Below are positions 25,240 through 36,301 of a DNA stretch of 64,000 bases, in pieces. The first letter of the stretch is position 1. Each line of letters starts with the position of its first letter. A program made the translations under genes and the position numbers. Under the pieces are notes generated by a model. The model saw only the letters and a list, made by a program, of their open reading frames with translations. It was not told where the DNA came from and did not search any database. Origin of the DNA: Montifringilla adamsi (lineage: Eukaryota > Chordata > Aves > Passeriformes > Passeridae); the NCBI GenBank assembly GCA_017590115.1, contig JAGGNK010006670.1, positions 216,083 to 280,082 of the forward strand, given 5' to 3'.

Positions 25240-25496
25240 CCCACCTGTGCTGGCATGCAGGTCTGAGGTGATAGAAGGAACAGATCAATCTTTTGGGGCA
25301 GAAAGCTCTCCAGCAGCCAAGGACTGTCTTAAGCTAAAGGGCAGCCGTGAGAAAGACTCATTACAGTATTATGTCCTTTACACTGAGAGACTTGAGATAT
25401 GTGTAAGAAGCTTGAAAATAAAGGACTTTTAGCTAAATAAAATGTGCTACTCCATGTCCTAACTGTTTGAGCATTTAAAAAAAAAAAAAAAAAAAA
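25240..25496 (+). pseudogene. Possible polyadenylated retrocopy 3' end
   Basis: A 61-codon frame (25247-25432) ends in TAG and is followed by two AATAAA hexamers at 25417-25422 and 25436-25441. A run of 20 A begins at 25477, 35 bases after the second hexamer. That spacing is what an mRNA-derived insertion would leave. I do not recognise the peptide and could not find a target-site duplication. Alternatives are a degraded LTR or a chance AT-rich arrangement. Confidence 0.25.
25477..25496. repeat. Poly-A tract, A20
   Basis: Uninterrupted run of 20 A, followed by GAAGG. It may be the tail of the preceding candidate retrocopy. Confidence 0.9.
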
Positions 25497-25613
25497 GAAG
25501 GTTTTGTCTAGATCTTAGAAATTTTGGTGCATGTTAAAGAGAAGATATCCTCCATTCCTAAAGCTTCAGCCATTTGTTGCTGGTCAATTGTCAAAATTAC
25601 ATTTAACCTACTG

Positions 25614-25618
<5 letters not shown>

Positions 25619-25659
<41 letters not shown>
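25619..25659. repeat. Poly-A tract, A41
   Basis: Uninterrupted run of 41 A, the longest A homopolymer in the window. It lies 122 bases after the A20 run. The upstream sequence shows no LINE or SINE that I recognise. Its real length may differ from what is written, since homopolymers this long are error-prone in sequencing. Confidence 0.9.
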
Positions 25660-25661
<2 letters not shown>

Positions 25662-27063
25662 AGATTTGCAAAAATCATTTTAACTCTTCACTTTTAGTAT
25701 ACCGAGAGAGAGACCAAAGTTTCTTAATTTGCATTTTCAGTATTACATCATTTTGCAAAACACAAAAAAGAATGTGAAATGTAAAAGAATAATGAAATCC
25801 CACAAAATCATCAGAAAAAGCATATTGAGTTAAAGCAAGAATAACATGGAGACCTCTTGTCCTATCAAGAGGAATCAAGCCAAAATATCTCAGATGTATA
25901 TTAATGTTTGTAAGTGCATCCCAAGTGTGGGTTCTTTGTTCATTCCATTATTACAGGAAAGTGTAACTTGGCTGAGAGCAGGAACACATGACGAACAGAT
26001 GACAGGCCACTGCAATAAGTTAAAACATTGTTGTGTAATAAAGTGCCCATGTTCAGCATATATGACTCAGTCATCATACTACCAAAGGCAGTCAGTCATG
26101 GTGTAAGAGTCTGTTTGGAATAAGACAGAGGCATTTTATTCAAATGCATCACTGCCTCAATGAGAAACACAACATGCCTAAATGAGAAAATGCAACATGC
26201 CTAAACTTGCCCCTGCAAGCTTACACTGATTTGCCAGTATAATTTATCAGTACGTACAGAAATATACTCATATATATTTGGAAACACTCAAGAAAACCTT
26301 GGGGCTTTCCTCTTGAGAAGACAAACAGGAGAAAAGGAACCACAGAACCCATAAGGAGCAGTATGTTTAATTCAAGGAAGGGAAACTCCAGCAGCACTAT
26401 CATCAGGTAGACAATCAATTTCGTGAGAGAAACTTGTTTGAGTGAATAATTTTGGTTTAGATCTCATTCTGGACATAATAGCTGTCTAGCATCATGCACT
26501 TCTCTTGCCAAAATCAGATTATAAGAGCATTTATCTGAGAAAGGTGCTTAAGTGTGCTTAACACTAAGGTAAATTTAAGCACTGTCCTGAATCTGAGTGA
26601 AAAATAACCTACATCCCCTTTTCTGCATCGTTAACAGTTCTTCACTATTCTTTTCTGTTGTTATTATTTTCATTATAATTGTGTAGTACTGGATCACCTA
26701 ATATCACTAACATCTGGGTTCTAGTGACACAGGCTTTACTTAGAACATGCCATATGCCTGTTGCCTTCAAAAGATCTCAGGTTCAAAATATACTTTGACA
26801 AACTCCAAGCAGGGGTTCAACCCTCACAAGTACACTGGTGGGCTGAATTCACAGAAGACAAAAAGAACGCAGTTTCCAGAGCCTCCAGTGTCATCAGTGT
26901 TTGAGATAAACAGTGTGATATGGAGAAATAAACAATGGAGGAAAGAGAGAGAACTGGAAACTTTTCTCAGTCAAACAAATTCCCCATTATCCTAGACACT
27001 TCTAGTAAGAGACAGTTGCTCTATTAAATATGTTACAATCCATCTATCTTTCCATATAACATT
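25660..27063. other. Non-coding stretch, no gene seen
   Basis: No gene found. At 26535-26605 the sequence reads like one arm of an old dispersed motif (GTGCTTAAGTGTGCTTAAC...), shared with 51960-52010. Frames of 60-86 codons have no domain. Confidence 0.55.
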
Positions 27064-27215
27064 GTCACAGTACTTAGAGTTCTATTATCTCAATTTTATA
27101 GGTGAAACAAGAAACACAGAGGTTCTAAGTTAGGTCTAAGACCTCAAGTTAGGCTGAAAATCTGTGCAATGTGTAGGAACTGAATCTCTCCAGTCCCAGT
27201 CAAACCCTTTAGACA
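27064..27215 (-). mobile_element. MIR-like SINE remnant, minus orientation
   Basis: Reads as the reverse complement of MIR: an 'attatctcaattttataggtgaaac' type segment from 27085, 'aacacagaggttctaagt' (27113), then a degraded 'aggtctaagacctcaag' zone and 'ggaactgaatctctccagtcccagtc' type (27177) where MIR has its internal promoter. It is about as diverged as the copy at 15810. Borders are approximate. Confidence 0.65.
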
Positions 27216-29311
27216 TGAGATGCTCATTCTTCAGCTGGTAGCAGGGTTATCAAATAGTGCTAATACTCATTGGCCATGTCTCCATTAGCAAATTAAATGA
27301 GAGGTAGACTGCTCCTTGGCTTCAAGGCCGGCTGACACGGCACAGTTCTGATCTGCACAGCCAAGTTCTTGTACCCAAAACAGAGAATTCATGTTCAAGC
27401 TCTTTGCCAAGAACACTAACTCCCAACCTACATACACTACAGTGTTACATGAGAGAACACTCCTTAACACCAGCCAAAATTCTGACAAAACCTGTGCTAA
27501 CAATGTAACAGCATATACAATTCCAAATCAGAGTCTGAGGCTATTCCCTGACCATCTCTGGCCTGCTCATACAGATAAAGACTTGTTTTCCAGATATCAA
27601 ATTATTTGGGGGCTTTGTCTGTGGAGAGCACATAGAGTTTTAAGGCCCCTGCCAAAAAAAGCTGGACTGCAAGTATTTCCTTTTGCTTTCCAAAGGTTCC
27701 TAGTACTCAGTGACTTCCCAGTATTACCATGGTCTGCATCAAACCCAGTTGTAAAGCTCATAAAATGAGATACTTCTTGACGTTTCATACCCAAATGCAT
27801 CTTCAGGAGTAAGATATAACACTAAAACTCTATTCTTGTCTTTTCTACCTGCAGCTGGAAAGCTTGGAGACACAAAAATCAATGTCCGATTGTTCAGAGA
27901 CTTCTTTTTGCATGTTTCTTTCCAGCATGTGAGCTGGAGGGAGAATATTCATTTCTCTCATTTGAAATGCATTATTTAGTTAATATTCATTTACTAGCCT
28001 AAGACAAAGCTAAAGTATGACATTAGTGTTCTAAAGTGCTATTGATTACCAGTAGAAAATGAAAATATATAATTGATGAAAACATCAGGATCCTATGGAG
28101 ACTTACAGTTCAAAAGGTTAAAAAGGAAATGCTGATCTCTTGAAAAAAATTGATCTACATGCAGTCAAGCTAAGCTGAGTCTCTAAGCAAGCTGGGAGAG
28201 ACAAGACAGAGCAGCTTGTTTGTTTTTCATCTGTAGTAAAAATACAATGGCTGGAATTTGAAAAGAGCAAGTGCCACATTTGTGTAAAGTCGTCTGTTTA
28301 TTCTTCAGTTCATTGCTAGTGATACAGCTTTCTGTTTTGCAAATAAACTGTCTCATGTCAGTTCCTCACTCCCAGGATTGCTGGGGCTGTGGCAAGCCTG
28401 GAAGCTGTATTGCAGTCATACTGGAGGAAAGTGACAGGCTTTGCTGCTGGGTATGCCCTATTACCCCTTGGTGAGTAATGCTCTCAAACCTCAGAGGCAG
28501 AGATGCTTGTCTATCAGTGCACCTAGAAGGATGCCTTGCTACAAAGAGGGTTTTGGCAAGGAAGAGTGCTGGGGGTGAGGGGAAATCAGAAAACACTTTC
28601 CTCTCTTGGAAGGAGACAGATGCCTGGTAGCTACCAGGTGCTGCTGCTCATTGCCGTGGAGATGTATACATTCAAATTGTGTCCCACCTTTCCCCAGAAT
28701 TCCACAGTCTGCCTCAGGAGCAAAACACTCAAACACTCAAGGCTAGGTTAAATCATCCCTCCCTTTACTACTGAGTGTATCCATAATTAGTAACTTCCCT
28801 TCACCACTGTGATTGTGATACCAGCTGGTTTGTGTAGGAAAATTAGGGATGTTTTGGTGACTTCTCAGGTTTTACCCACAACAAAGAGCCACAGATTAAA
28901 AGGGTTTGCTTTCTCTTATCAACTAGAAATAACTGGGCAAGGGTAAGAGAAGGATGAAGGCCATCATGTGAAGGTAGTAGTTTAGTCTCTCGCTAAAGCA
29001 AAGATGGCGTGGGGTGGAAGGTTGTCACAGCTGATTCTCTGGTCCATTGCTAAGATGATTGTCAGCATGTTTGACCTTCTCTTAATACTAAACATTCAGT
29101 CACTGAAGGAGAACCTGCTCTTCAAAGGGGCTCCCTTCCTCCTCATTCCAGGGAAAGAAGATGAAATATAAATGCAAAAATATATTTTCATCTCTATCCC
29201 TTCAGCTGTCTCAGCAAAGCACACACCTAACATCTGTCATTGAATCAATGAAACCCAGCAAAATGCAAAGAAGAATATATTTGTCTGTATTTGTTTCCTT
29301 TTGGAAAGTAA
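27216..29311. other. Non-coding stretch, no gene seen
   Basis: A 125-codon plus-strand frame at 27391-27768 has no recognisable domain, and a minus-strand frame overlaps part of it. GC-richer DNA at 28370-28640 gives several overlapping short frames on both strands, typical of chance. Nothing else is supported. Confidence 0.55.
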
Positions 29312-29915
29312 AAACATAAGAATATTTGTGTCAGGAAAGATGAAAGGTCCATCCGTCTTGGAATGCTCTCTGATGTGGTCAGTATCAAAAGTGTCCAAAA
29401 TATATTAGGATAAACAGGAGGCAGCAGTTCCCCACAGCTTTCTGCAGCCTGAGCCGACAGAATTTCTTAAACTCAAGGTCATTTCTTTGTGTTCCACAAT
29501 CCAGAATGGAAGTTTCATCCAGAAATTTTTCTATTATGTATTTTACAACCATCTAACTTTTCTCACCCATAATCCCCTTGGAAAAGGGTCCTGCAGTTTA
29601 ATTGTATGTTAGGTAAAAAACTAAGTCTACGGCAATTATATAGTGAGAAACTCAGTAATTGCTCCCTTTTCACAACTGCATTGCTTGCCATCACATCTCC
29701 ATTCAGACACCTCTGGTTCAGGATGAAGAGTGTTAGTCTATTCAACCTCTCCACATACAGAAAGTATTACACACCTTTGATCATTTCCACAGCCCTTCTT
29801 TGGGTTTGCTACAGGCTTTTTTGAGATGGGTTGATCAGAACTAAATACAATAGCAGAAAGGAACTCAACATGAATTCACACAGGGGCATAATCATATGAG
29901 ATATTCTGAAGCTTC
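29312..29915 (-). mobile_element. Ancient CR1 LINE 3' region, minus orientation
   Basis: The left part carries the diverged 3' segment (an 'acataagaata...tgtcaggaaagatgaaaggtccatc' type, 29313-29353). The right part is antisense to the ORF2 C-terminus: 'ggttcaggatgaagagtgttagtctattcaacctctcc' type (29714 onward), 'tgatcatttccacagcccttc' (29778), 'ttttttgagatgggttgatcagaac' (29817) and 'gaattcacacaggggcataatcat' type (29872). These blocks occur in this order in old CR1 copies of turtles, crocodilians and birds. Divergence is much greater than in the copies at 1032, 3541 and 32474. The overlapping 72-codon frame is a shadow. Confidence 0.8.
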
Positions 29916-30124
29916 CTAGAGTTGGAAAATCAGCATACTGAGAGCCTAGTAAGCTATTTATGCTCCCAACACAACTCCAAGGTAACAGAGCAACATGACC
30001 CCCAATTCTGCTGACAAAAATGGAAGCCTGGTGAACCAAATGTACCGATCAATAACTTACCACTCATTTCATCAGCAGTGTATTTGTTTAAACAGAGAGA
30101 GTTACGTGCCTGAAGACATTGGTA
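29916..30124. other. Short non-coding spacer
   Basis: Unremarkable sequence between the old CR1 and a MIR-like fragment. It may include the decayed continuation of either. Confidence 0.5.
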
Positions 30125-30255
30125 AATTTAAACCTGAGAGACAAATTTGCTCGAGGTCAGAGAGGCAGCCTGTGGTGGCTAAGGGAATTGAAAGCAGGTC
30201 TCCCATATCTCACATTAGCACCATAATCACTCACCCTCTCTCATCCTGTGTGCCC
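30125..30255 (-). mobile_element. MIR-like SINE remnant, minus orientation
   Basis: Contains a 'tgctcgaggtcagagaggcagcctgtggtggctaagggaattgaaagcaggtctccca' type stretch (30149-30207), then 'agcaccataatcactcaccctc' type (30218), which is the antisense of the MIR promoter end (A and B boxes). The left half is too decayed to place. Probably an independent insertion from the one at 27064. Confidence 0.6.
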
Positions 30256-32473
30256 GTTACTGACATTTAACATTTTTACCCATTGTATTTATCTGTCATC
30301 TCTGAAATCCTTATGTGCTTCTAGGCAGAATATAACAAAACTTTCACACTTTTCAAACCAAAAGGCTATGTAATGAACAGTGCTTAAATATTCCTAAACT
30401 GAGATTTGGGTTAGAGGAATGTATAGATTATGAGCTGCCTGCATATTCATTTCACTGCATTCCTCACTGCTTTGGAAAAAGGGGAAAAAAGACATAATGT
30501 TTACTAGCTCTAACACTTTGCTCTTGCCAACTGAAAGCACTTAAATTTCCTTCCTACAGCTGCCCCTGCTGCAGACTTCTGAAACAAAGAAAACTGAAAT
30601 AAAAGAGCAAAGAGCATAACGGCTACCAAGTTGCTGCTTTAAAGTTTAGCTCTGTATTTAAAGGTTGTAAGGTTTGAAAATGTGCCATTAAAATATACCA
30701 CAGGCATCTACTTGGGTAGAGTTCAGCTTGCACAATCTCCCTTCTATTGACAGCAACGATCCACAGTCAGGTTTTTTCAATCAGGTTAGGAATTCACTGT
30801 TCAATTTACCAGGTTTGCTTTTGGCCTGAAAGAGGGCATATAAATTAAAAGCATACCCCAATAAGACACAAGCTTTGATGTCTAATAGGGTTCTGTGAAT
30901 TCATTATTTTAATATTTTAGATTTATAATCAGAAGGCTAACCATTTGCTCACTCTACGTAATACATTTTTCATGGTCCCTTTCCCAGCTCTCTCTGAAAA
31001 ATACTGTACACAGATCACATTCATTAATACTGGGGATGTTTTTCAAGCCCTAGGGTACTAAGATCAGGGATGATTTGAAACACCAACTTTCCTAGGTATT
31101 AAAAATATAGTTCAAAAGAAGTTGTGGGACCTTTGCATCATTTGAAATATTTATCTTTAATAATGTATCAGCTTAAATCTGCTGAAGAAATTACTTTGAA
31201 GGGTGTATAATATCTAGCAATGGAGAAACTGGAAAAAAGGAGGCTAAAGAAAAGGGAAAGAACCAGTTTAGAAGAAACTCCTCCAGATGACACTTGATAC
31301 AGAACATTCATAGTTTCAATTTTTTGAAAAAATTGCTGTCACAGCTTAAATGTTGTTCATCCTCTACTGTCTACTTGTACAGTAGACCAGTGAAGCATCA
31401 CAACATTCTCTTTTGAGCAAAGCAATGAAAAAAAATCCCTCAGATTTTTCTAACCCTATAAAACCGGTCCTCCTTTTGACCAACCTGTCTACTTAAGTAG
31501 GATAAATAAAATAGCATGGTCTTGCTGCTTTTCCACTCCCTTGACATGAAACGGTCAGAAAACTAGCCCAGTTGGGTTATTATGAGTTTACATTTGCTTT
31601 GATGAAGCAATAAAAATCAGTGGGATGATATCAGTATCTGCAATTCAAGACAATCATCAGAGTTACAACCTGTCCCCAGTAAAGTATGGAAATTTCACAT
31701 TAGTTCTTTCATGTTAAATCCATTACACTCTCAGCTATAGCTAGGTCAGCAGTCAGAGGACAGTCATCTTTTCAGTTGCTCTGTAGTATTTTTAATTTTC
31801 AATTGCTCTGTAGAATTAGATGTGGAACTGCAGAATTAATCCTCAATTCAATTTTTTTTTTTTTTTTGAGTACTTGCTTCACAAATACTTTTTGCTCTTC
31901 ACTTTATTTTTAGAGATCTAACATGCAGAATTTTCTCTTCTGGTATTTTCACTGTATAGTAACTGAAAGCCACTCTATACATATGGAACTATACATCTTC
32001 CTGAATCTCCTTTGTTCATGTTACTATAAGCTAAGGTACTCCTACTTCTCTCTGAAATTTTTAGATTTGCACCGCACCACTTAGAATTATCCTCAATTAC
32101 AGAGAAAAAAAATCAGGCAAAATGTTGGCTATGGCTTATTATGGCTGTATTTCCTTCTGGCATCTGTCATATAGGGGGAACAGAAAGAGAAAAGCAGGTC
32201 TGAGACCAAATCTGATGACTTTAGAAAGTTAAACTCTATCAACAAGACCTTTCATTGAAGAACCTCTCTTATTATAGCATCAGTTTCTGATGGATTCATT
32301 GTCTTTGTGAGACTCTGATCAAGAGATCCAAACTCATTACAGGTAATTGATATCTGGAACTATACATGTCCCCATTTTCCTAGGTCATGACTTATGAACT
32401 CATATTTGGTCATTTTATGAATGTGCATTTTCAAGTGAGCAATATTAATGAGGTGAAAAAGCTCCAGCTGAAG
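30256..32473. other. Non-coding stretch, no gene seen
   Basis: AT-rich. Contains a T16 run at 31852-31867 and a short direct repeat of 20 bases (31771-31790 and 31798-31817, three differences). The block 30400-30700 has quiet conserved-element texture. No coding evidence. Confidence 0.55.
31852..31867. repeat. Poly-T tract, T16
   Basis: Uninterrupted T16. The right side does not read as the 3' end of an antisense retrocopy. Confidence 0.9.
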
Positions 32474-32946
32474 TCACAGAATTACAGAATGGTTTGGATT
32501 AGTAGAGACCTTAAAAGACCATCCAGTCCAAACTCCCTGACATGGACAAGGGCACCTTTTAGTGGTTCAGGTTGCTCAAAGCCTTGTCCAACATCACCTT
32601 GAAGACTTTCAGGGAGGGGACATCCACAACTACTCTGGGAAATCTGCTTCAGTGAAACACTCTCACTAAAATTTTCTTCCTTATGTCCAGTTTAAATCTG
32701 CCTCTTTCAGTTTCAAACCATTATCCCTCGCCATGTAACTACAGGCCTTTGTAAAAAAGTTTCTCTCTGTCTTTCTCATAAGTCCCATTAAGTCCTGAAA
32801 GGTCTCCCCAGCAAGGTCTCTCCAAAACCTTCTCTTCTCCATGCTGGACAATCCCAATGGACTCAGTCTGTCTTCAGACTAGAAGTTCCAACCCTCTGAT
32901 CATTTTCATAGCCCTCATCTGGGTCTGCTTTAATAGGTCCATGTTT
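32474..32946 (-). mobile_element. CR1 LINE 3' end, minus orientation
   Basis: The left edge is TCACAGAATTACAGAATGG, the antisense CR1 tail. It is followed by 'ccatccagtccaaactccc' type (32519), 'gacatccacaactactctggg' type (32619), 'tttcagtttcaaaccattatccct' type (32705), 'agcaaggtctctccaaaaccttctcttctcc' type (32811) and 'tcattttcatagccctcatctgggtctgc' type (32900). Together these make a 5'-truncated copy of the younger CR1 type. The 71-codon frame running into its left end is antisense and not a gene. Confidence 0.92.
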
Positions 32947-33699
32947 TTCTTTAAATATGTTTTTTAAATATTTTAAAACAATTACCTGTTTTTGGAAAGG
33001 CAGAAATCCCATACCTTTCTTGCTGGAATTATTAATAGCAGTAATAATAACAGTATTAGAGTGGATTAAAGCCCTATCTGCAGCCTAGGACCCTACTTTA
33101 GTGTACAAATATACCGATAAATAGTGCTCCACCAGGTGTTAGTACACTACCTGGTTCTGATTGACTAATACTAATTGATTTTGCATTTTTAGCAAAGAAT
33201 ACATTTAAAGAGAAAATAGTTCATGCCATAGGTACTCAGAGGATGTCATTAAAGGCATCCATATTCTTCTCTGTAGGCACCTTATTTTTTAATTTTCGGA
33301 AATTATTCCCCAAATGCTGTCATCAGGGGTCAAACAGGAGGGACAACAAACCATAAGGGTATGACATACACCTTTCCTTTAAAAATTAACTAAGCAGTTG
33401 GGCAAAATGACACTCAAAGTGAAAGAGGTATACTTAAGAAAGGTAACACAGTTATAAGAAATTAATTATTTTCATCAGCATCAACAGAAGGCAAAATCTG
33501 AGACGTTTTAAGGAGTCATTTTGTGGTGGCTTTGAACTTGATTAAGGAGAAGGATAATCAACAATGGAAATTTTAAATCATACTCCCCAAGATATTAACA
33601 ATACATCATCCAGGGCCAGGTCATACTCACATAACGTTTTAATGAATTTCAGTTGTGAAACTGGAAAATAAAGTACAGAAGTATGTCCCCTTCTGCTTA
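32947..33699. other. Non-coding spacer
   Basis: AT-rich spacer between two CR1 pieces. It has a TATTTTTTAATTTT-like left end and no gene signature. It may hide very old CR1 sequence, since the RT remnant to the right has no sharp left border. Confidence 0.5.
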
Positions 33700-34410
33700 C
33701 TGAAAGTTTTATTACTTTCCAGCAGAGTGACAAAAGACAAATATCAGACCAAGCTTTGTAAGGGGCCACAGAGGCAATTTGGAAATTACAGACTAATGAG
33801 TCTGATTAACACACCAGAAAATTCATTTGCCTCCTAATTAGCATAAAATATAATAGAAGCTAGAACAGGTGAGCATATGAATAACTGCAACATGCTGGGG
33901 CAGAATCAACATCATTTATATAATTCAAGAGAAAGAGATTTAAAGGACATAGTGAAAAAACAGTATTTCAGTAGGTATAATGCAGTATGCATTCAAAATA
34001 GAAGAAAACCCAAACACAGACTTTAAATGAGGTCCTTCAGCAACAGTTACAAAGATAAATTAAGGTGGCACAATGTAAGAGAGAAGACCTTTCAGGGATT
34101 AGTAATAGTTTGGAAGACAGGAAACAACAGGTTGGAACAAATTATTTCTTCTCAGAAGGTGGGGAATTTGCCAGCACAAGTGCCTCAAAAATCAATGCTG
34201 CGACCAATGTGGTTCAATAAACTAATGAATGAAAGTAAAAAAATAGTGAGGTCTGACCAACTCTGGCATTGGCCTTCTTGGCTCTCCACAGCAAATTCAA
34301 GAATAATAAACCTGGGACAGGAAGTAGAGGGTCTTGAAGCACATGGCAAGACAATTATAAGTGATGAAAACAGAGGAGTTAGTGGGAAGAAGCAAAGCAA
34401 GAGAAAAGAG
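33700..34410 (+). mobile_element. Ancient CR1 LINE reverse-transcriptase remnant, plus orientation
   Basis: Plus-strand translation keeps two landmarks of CR1 ORF2 in the same reading frame: GNYRLMSL near 33781-33804 (CR1 has NYRPVSL) and VPQKSMLRPMWFNKLMNE from 34180 (the RT block VPQGSVLGPxLFNxFINE/D). The stretch between, with 'caacatgctggggcagaatcaacat' type and 'ttagtaatagtttggaagacaggaaacaacaggttggaac' type, also follows old CR1. The catalytic FADD box expected shortly after the second block is not recognisable, and stops interrupt the frame near 33834 and 34027. This is dead coding sequence. The 128-codon frame at 34027-34413 is its longest survivor, not a cellular gene. Confidence 0.75.
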
Positions 34411-34780
34411 TGAACAGGACTGGAAGTGTTACCAGTCCATCCCCTGTCTCAAGAATGGGTTGTTTCTAATATGTTAGATTATTCTTGACCAATGTGGTGG
34501 GAAAGCCTCCAAAGGCATACCTTCTACAGCATTAGGAAACAAAGTTCAGCTGATTCAGACTCCCTTCTGTCAGGAACTTAAACCTAACATAAACCTTTCT
34601 TGCTGCAGTTCATACCTATCGAACCACACCATGAATGCAGAGAACAGTTACTCACAGAAGGCTCTCACATCTTACAGATTTATTGTCATAATCTCACATT
34701 TATCATGCAATGAGGTACTCTAGACCAGTTCATACTCATAGTTCTCCAGTGTGTCCAAGCAGAGCAAAAAGATTACATCA
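34411..34780. other. Non-coding spacer
   Basis: No signature of its own. It lies between two oppositely oriented CR1 ORF2 remnants and may contain unrecognisable ends of either. Confidence 0.5.
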
Positions 34781-36210
34781 CACGACTTGCAAACTTCCTT
34801 TAGCTTATAAATCTCACTGTAAAGTTTGTCCTTGTGTAACAGCAAGACATTGTTGACTCTTGTTCAGGTTGTTATCGCTATATTCACAGACTCTTTCCTG
34901 AAGGACTGTTGCTTAATCAGTTGTTTCCCATCCCGTATTTGTGTAGGCGATTATCACTGCCTAACTGAATATCCCCATTGATTTACAGGTTTTTATTAGA
35001 AACTATTTCATCATTTCACTGAGATAATTTTGAATTCCAACTTTGTCCTCCAGAGGATTTGCAGTGCCTCTCAGTTCATGATAATGCCAAATTCAGAACA
35101 TTGGTAAAGTTCAGAAACACTGACCAGAAAGGGCCCAAAGAATTCTGGCTAGAGCTCTGTTTCTACTTGAACAATAACCACAAAGAGTTAGCGTATAGAT
35201 GTGGCTATCAACCAATTTCATTACCTCTCTTCTGAACTTTTGTGAAGACCATGTTTATCTTAAGAAGAGATGTATTTCCTGCTTCTATCCTATCCATGTG
35301 TATTGTTATCACACAAAGATACTGAATTTCTTTAGTAACTTTTTTTCCTCCCAAGTATTTTTTGTTGTTAAACACCTTTTTATTTTCAAGGTGAATGCAG
35401 TAGAAGTTTGTTCATAAGTTGTTCAAGAATTTTTCTGAAATTAAATGAAGGCTTATTTTTCCCTTTTATAAACATTTTCTGGTTTTTCAGTGATTCTTTG
35501 TTGTGGTACTTTTCAGTGCTATGGTTATCAACCATGTAATAAACATAAGCACTGGTATTTTCAAGTTCTTTAAATATCCCTTGGTGATGTTGGTCAGTTC
35601 CATTCCACCTGAAGACACCTAACATTTCTAAGACTTAAATTTCTTTCCCATTTTAGACTTGAATTATACCTCTTTTTCAGTTGGTATAAGTTATGCTGTA
35701 CTTTCCTTCAAGCGCTTTACAAAGACTGATGCAAAAAGCACATCACAACCCCCTAAGTTTTCTTGCCCTCTTCTTGTAGCAAAAGAAACTTATTAGATTG
35801 GTATTTCCCTTACTAATTACATATACATGGAATGATTTCCTATTTTACTCCTAATGTCTTCTGCCAGGTGTATCCCATTCTGAGACTGCCCATTTTTGTC
35901 CCATTGTACTGTGTTACAGTCATCCTTAAATGCTGAATCTTTTGGGTGTGTGTGCAGCTGTTAGAGGTCAACAGCAACCTCACCATCTAACAGAGGTGGC
36001 TTCTGAAACACTTCCTGTTGTGCTGTGTCACAGCTGGTTTTTCTGTCCATGTCTTTAGTACCATCTCTTCAAACATAATTCTCTGCATTTAAGGGTTTTT
36101 TTCTTAAAAGTATCTGTTTTCATGTTGATCTCCTTCCTTCTCTTCCTATATTAATGATACCATTTTTGTGGTGGTTTAAGCCACTCTCCAATTTCCCATG
36201 TCTCAAACAG
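34781..36210 (-). mobile_element. Ancient CR1 LINE ORF2 remnant, minus orientation
   Basis: Antisense blocks recur in the order expected for CR1 ORF2: 'gactgttgcttaatcag..tttcccatcccgtatttgtgt' (34903-34946), 'ttgtcctccagaggatttgcagtgcctctcag' type (35042), 'agaaagggcccaaag' (35127), 'ctatccatgtg' zone (35290), 'cctgaagacacctaacatttctaag' type (35608), 'cttctgccaggtgtatcccattctgag' (35859) and 'gtggtttaagccac' (36170). The middle is badly decayed. At about 1.4 kb this is the longest LINE remnant in the window. It is not simply the other half of the plus-strand copy at 33700, because orientation and covered segments differ. Ends are approximate. Confidence 0.65.
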
Positions 36211-36261
36211 TAGTTTTGTATCTGTTAATCACTTCTTCCATTGCTTTTACCATTTTTCTAA

Positions 36262-36301
36262 ATCAAAAGTTTGTCACTTCCACATGTGACAAACTTTTGA
36301 T
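36262..36301. repeat. Perfect 16-bp inverted repeat, 8-base loop
   Basis: Left arm ATCAAAAGTTTGTCAC (36262-36277), loop TTCCACAT (36278-36285), right arm GTGACAAACTTTTGAT (36286-36301). The arms match perfectly. The first base pair outside the arms fails to match. It lies about 50 bp to the right of the old CR1 remnant. No open frame or known stem-loop RNA family is associated with it. Confidence 0.97.

Larger units (their letters stand above)
19334..25476. other. Non-coding stretch, no supported gene
   Basis: Over 6 kb without recognised mobile elements. It contains a conserved-looking AT-rich block at about 20100-20350, the exon-like minus-strand frame at 22615-22833 (see findings), the C-rich run at 23379-23396, a trace of an old dispersed motif at 24765-24840, and the possible retrocopy end at 25240-25476. 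A run of frames at 23713-24423 has no recognisable product. Confidence 0.5.

Noticed and set aside
27391..27768. 125-codon plus frame
   Set aside because: No domain, no splice or promoter context, composition like neighbouring non-coding DNA.
34027..34413. 128-codon plus frame, the longest in the window
   Set aside because: It carries a decayed CR1 reverse-transcriptase block and belongs to a dead LINE, not to a cellular gene.
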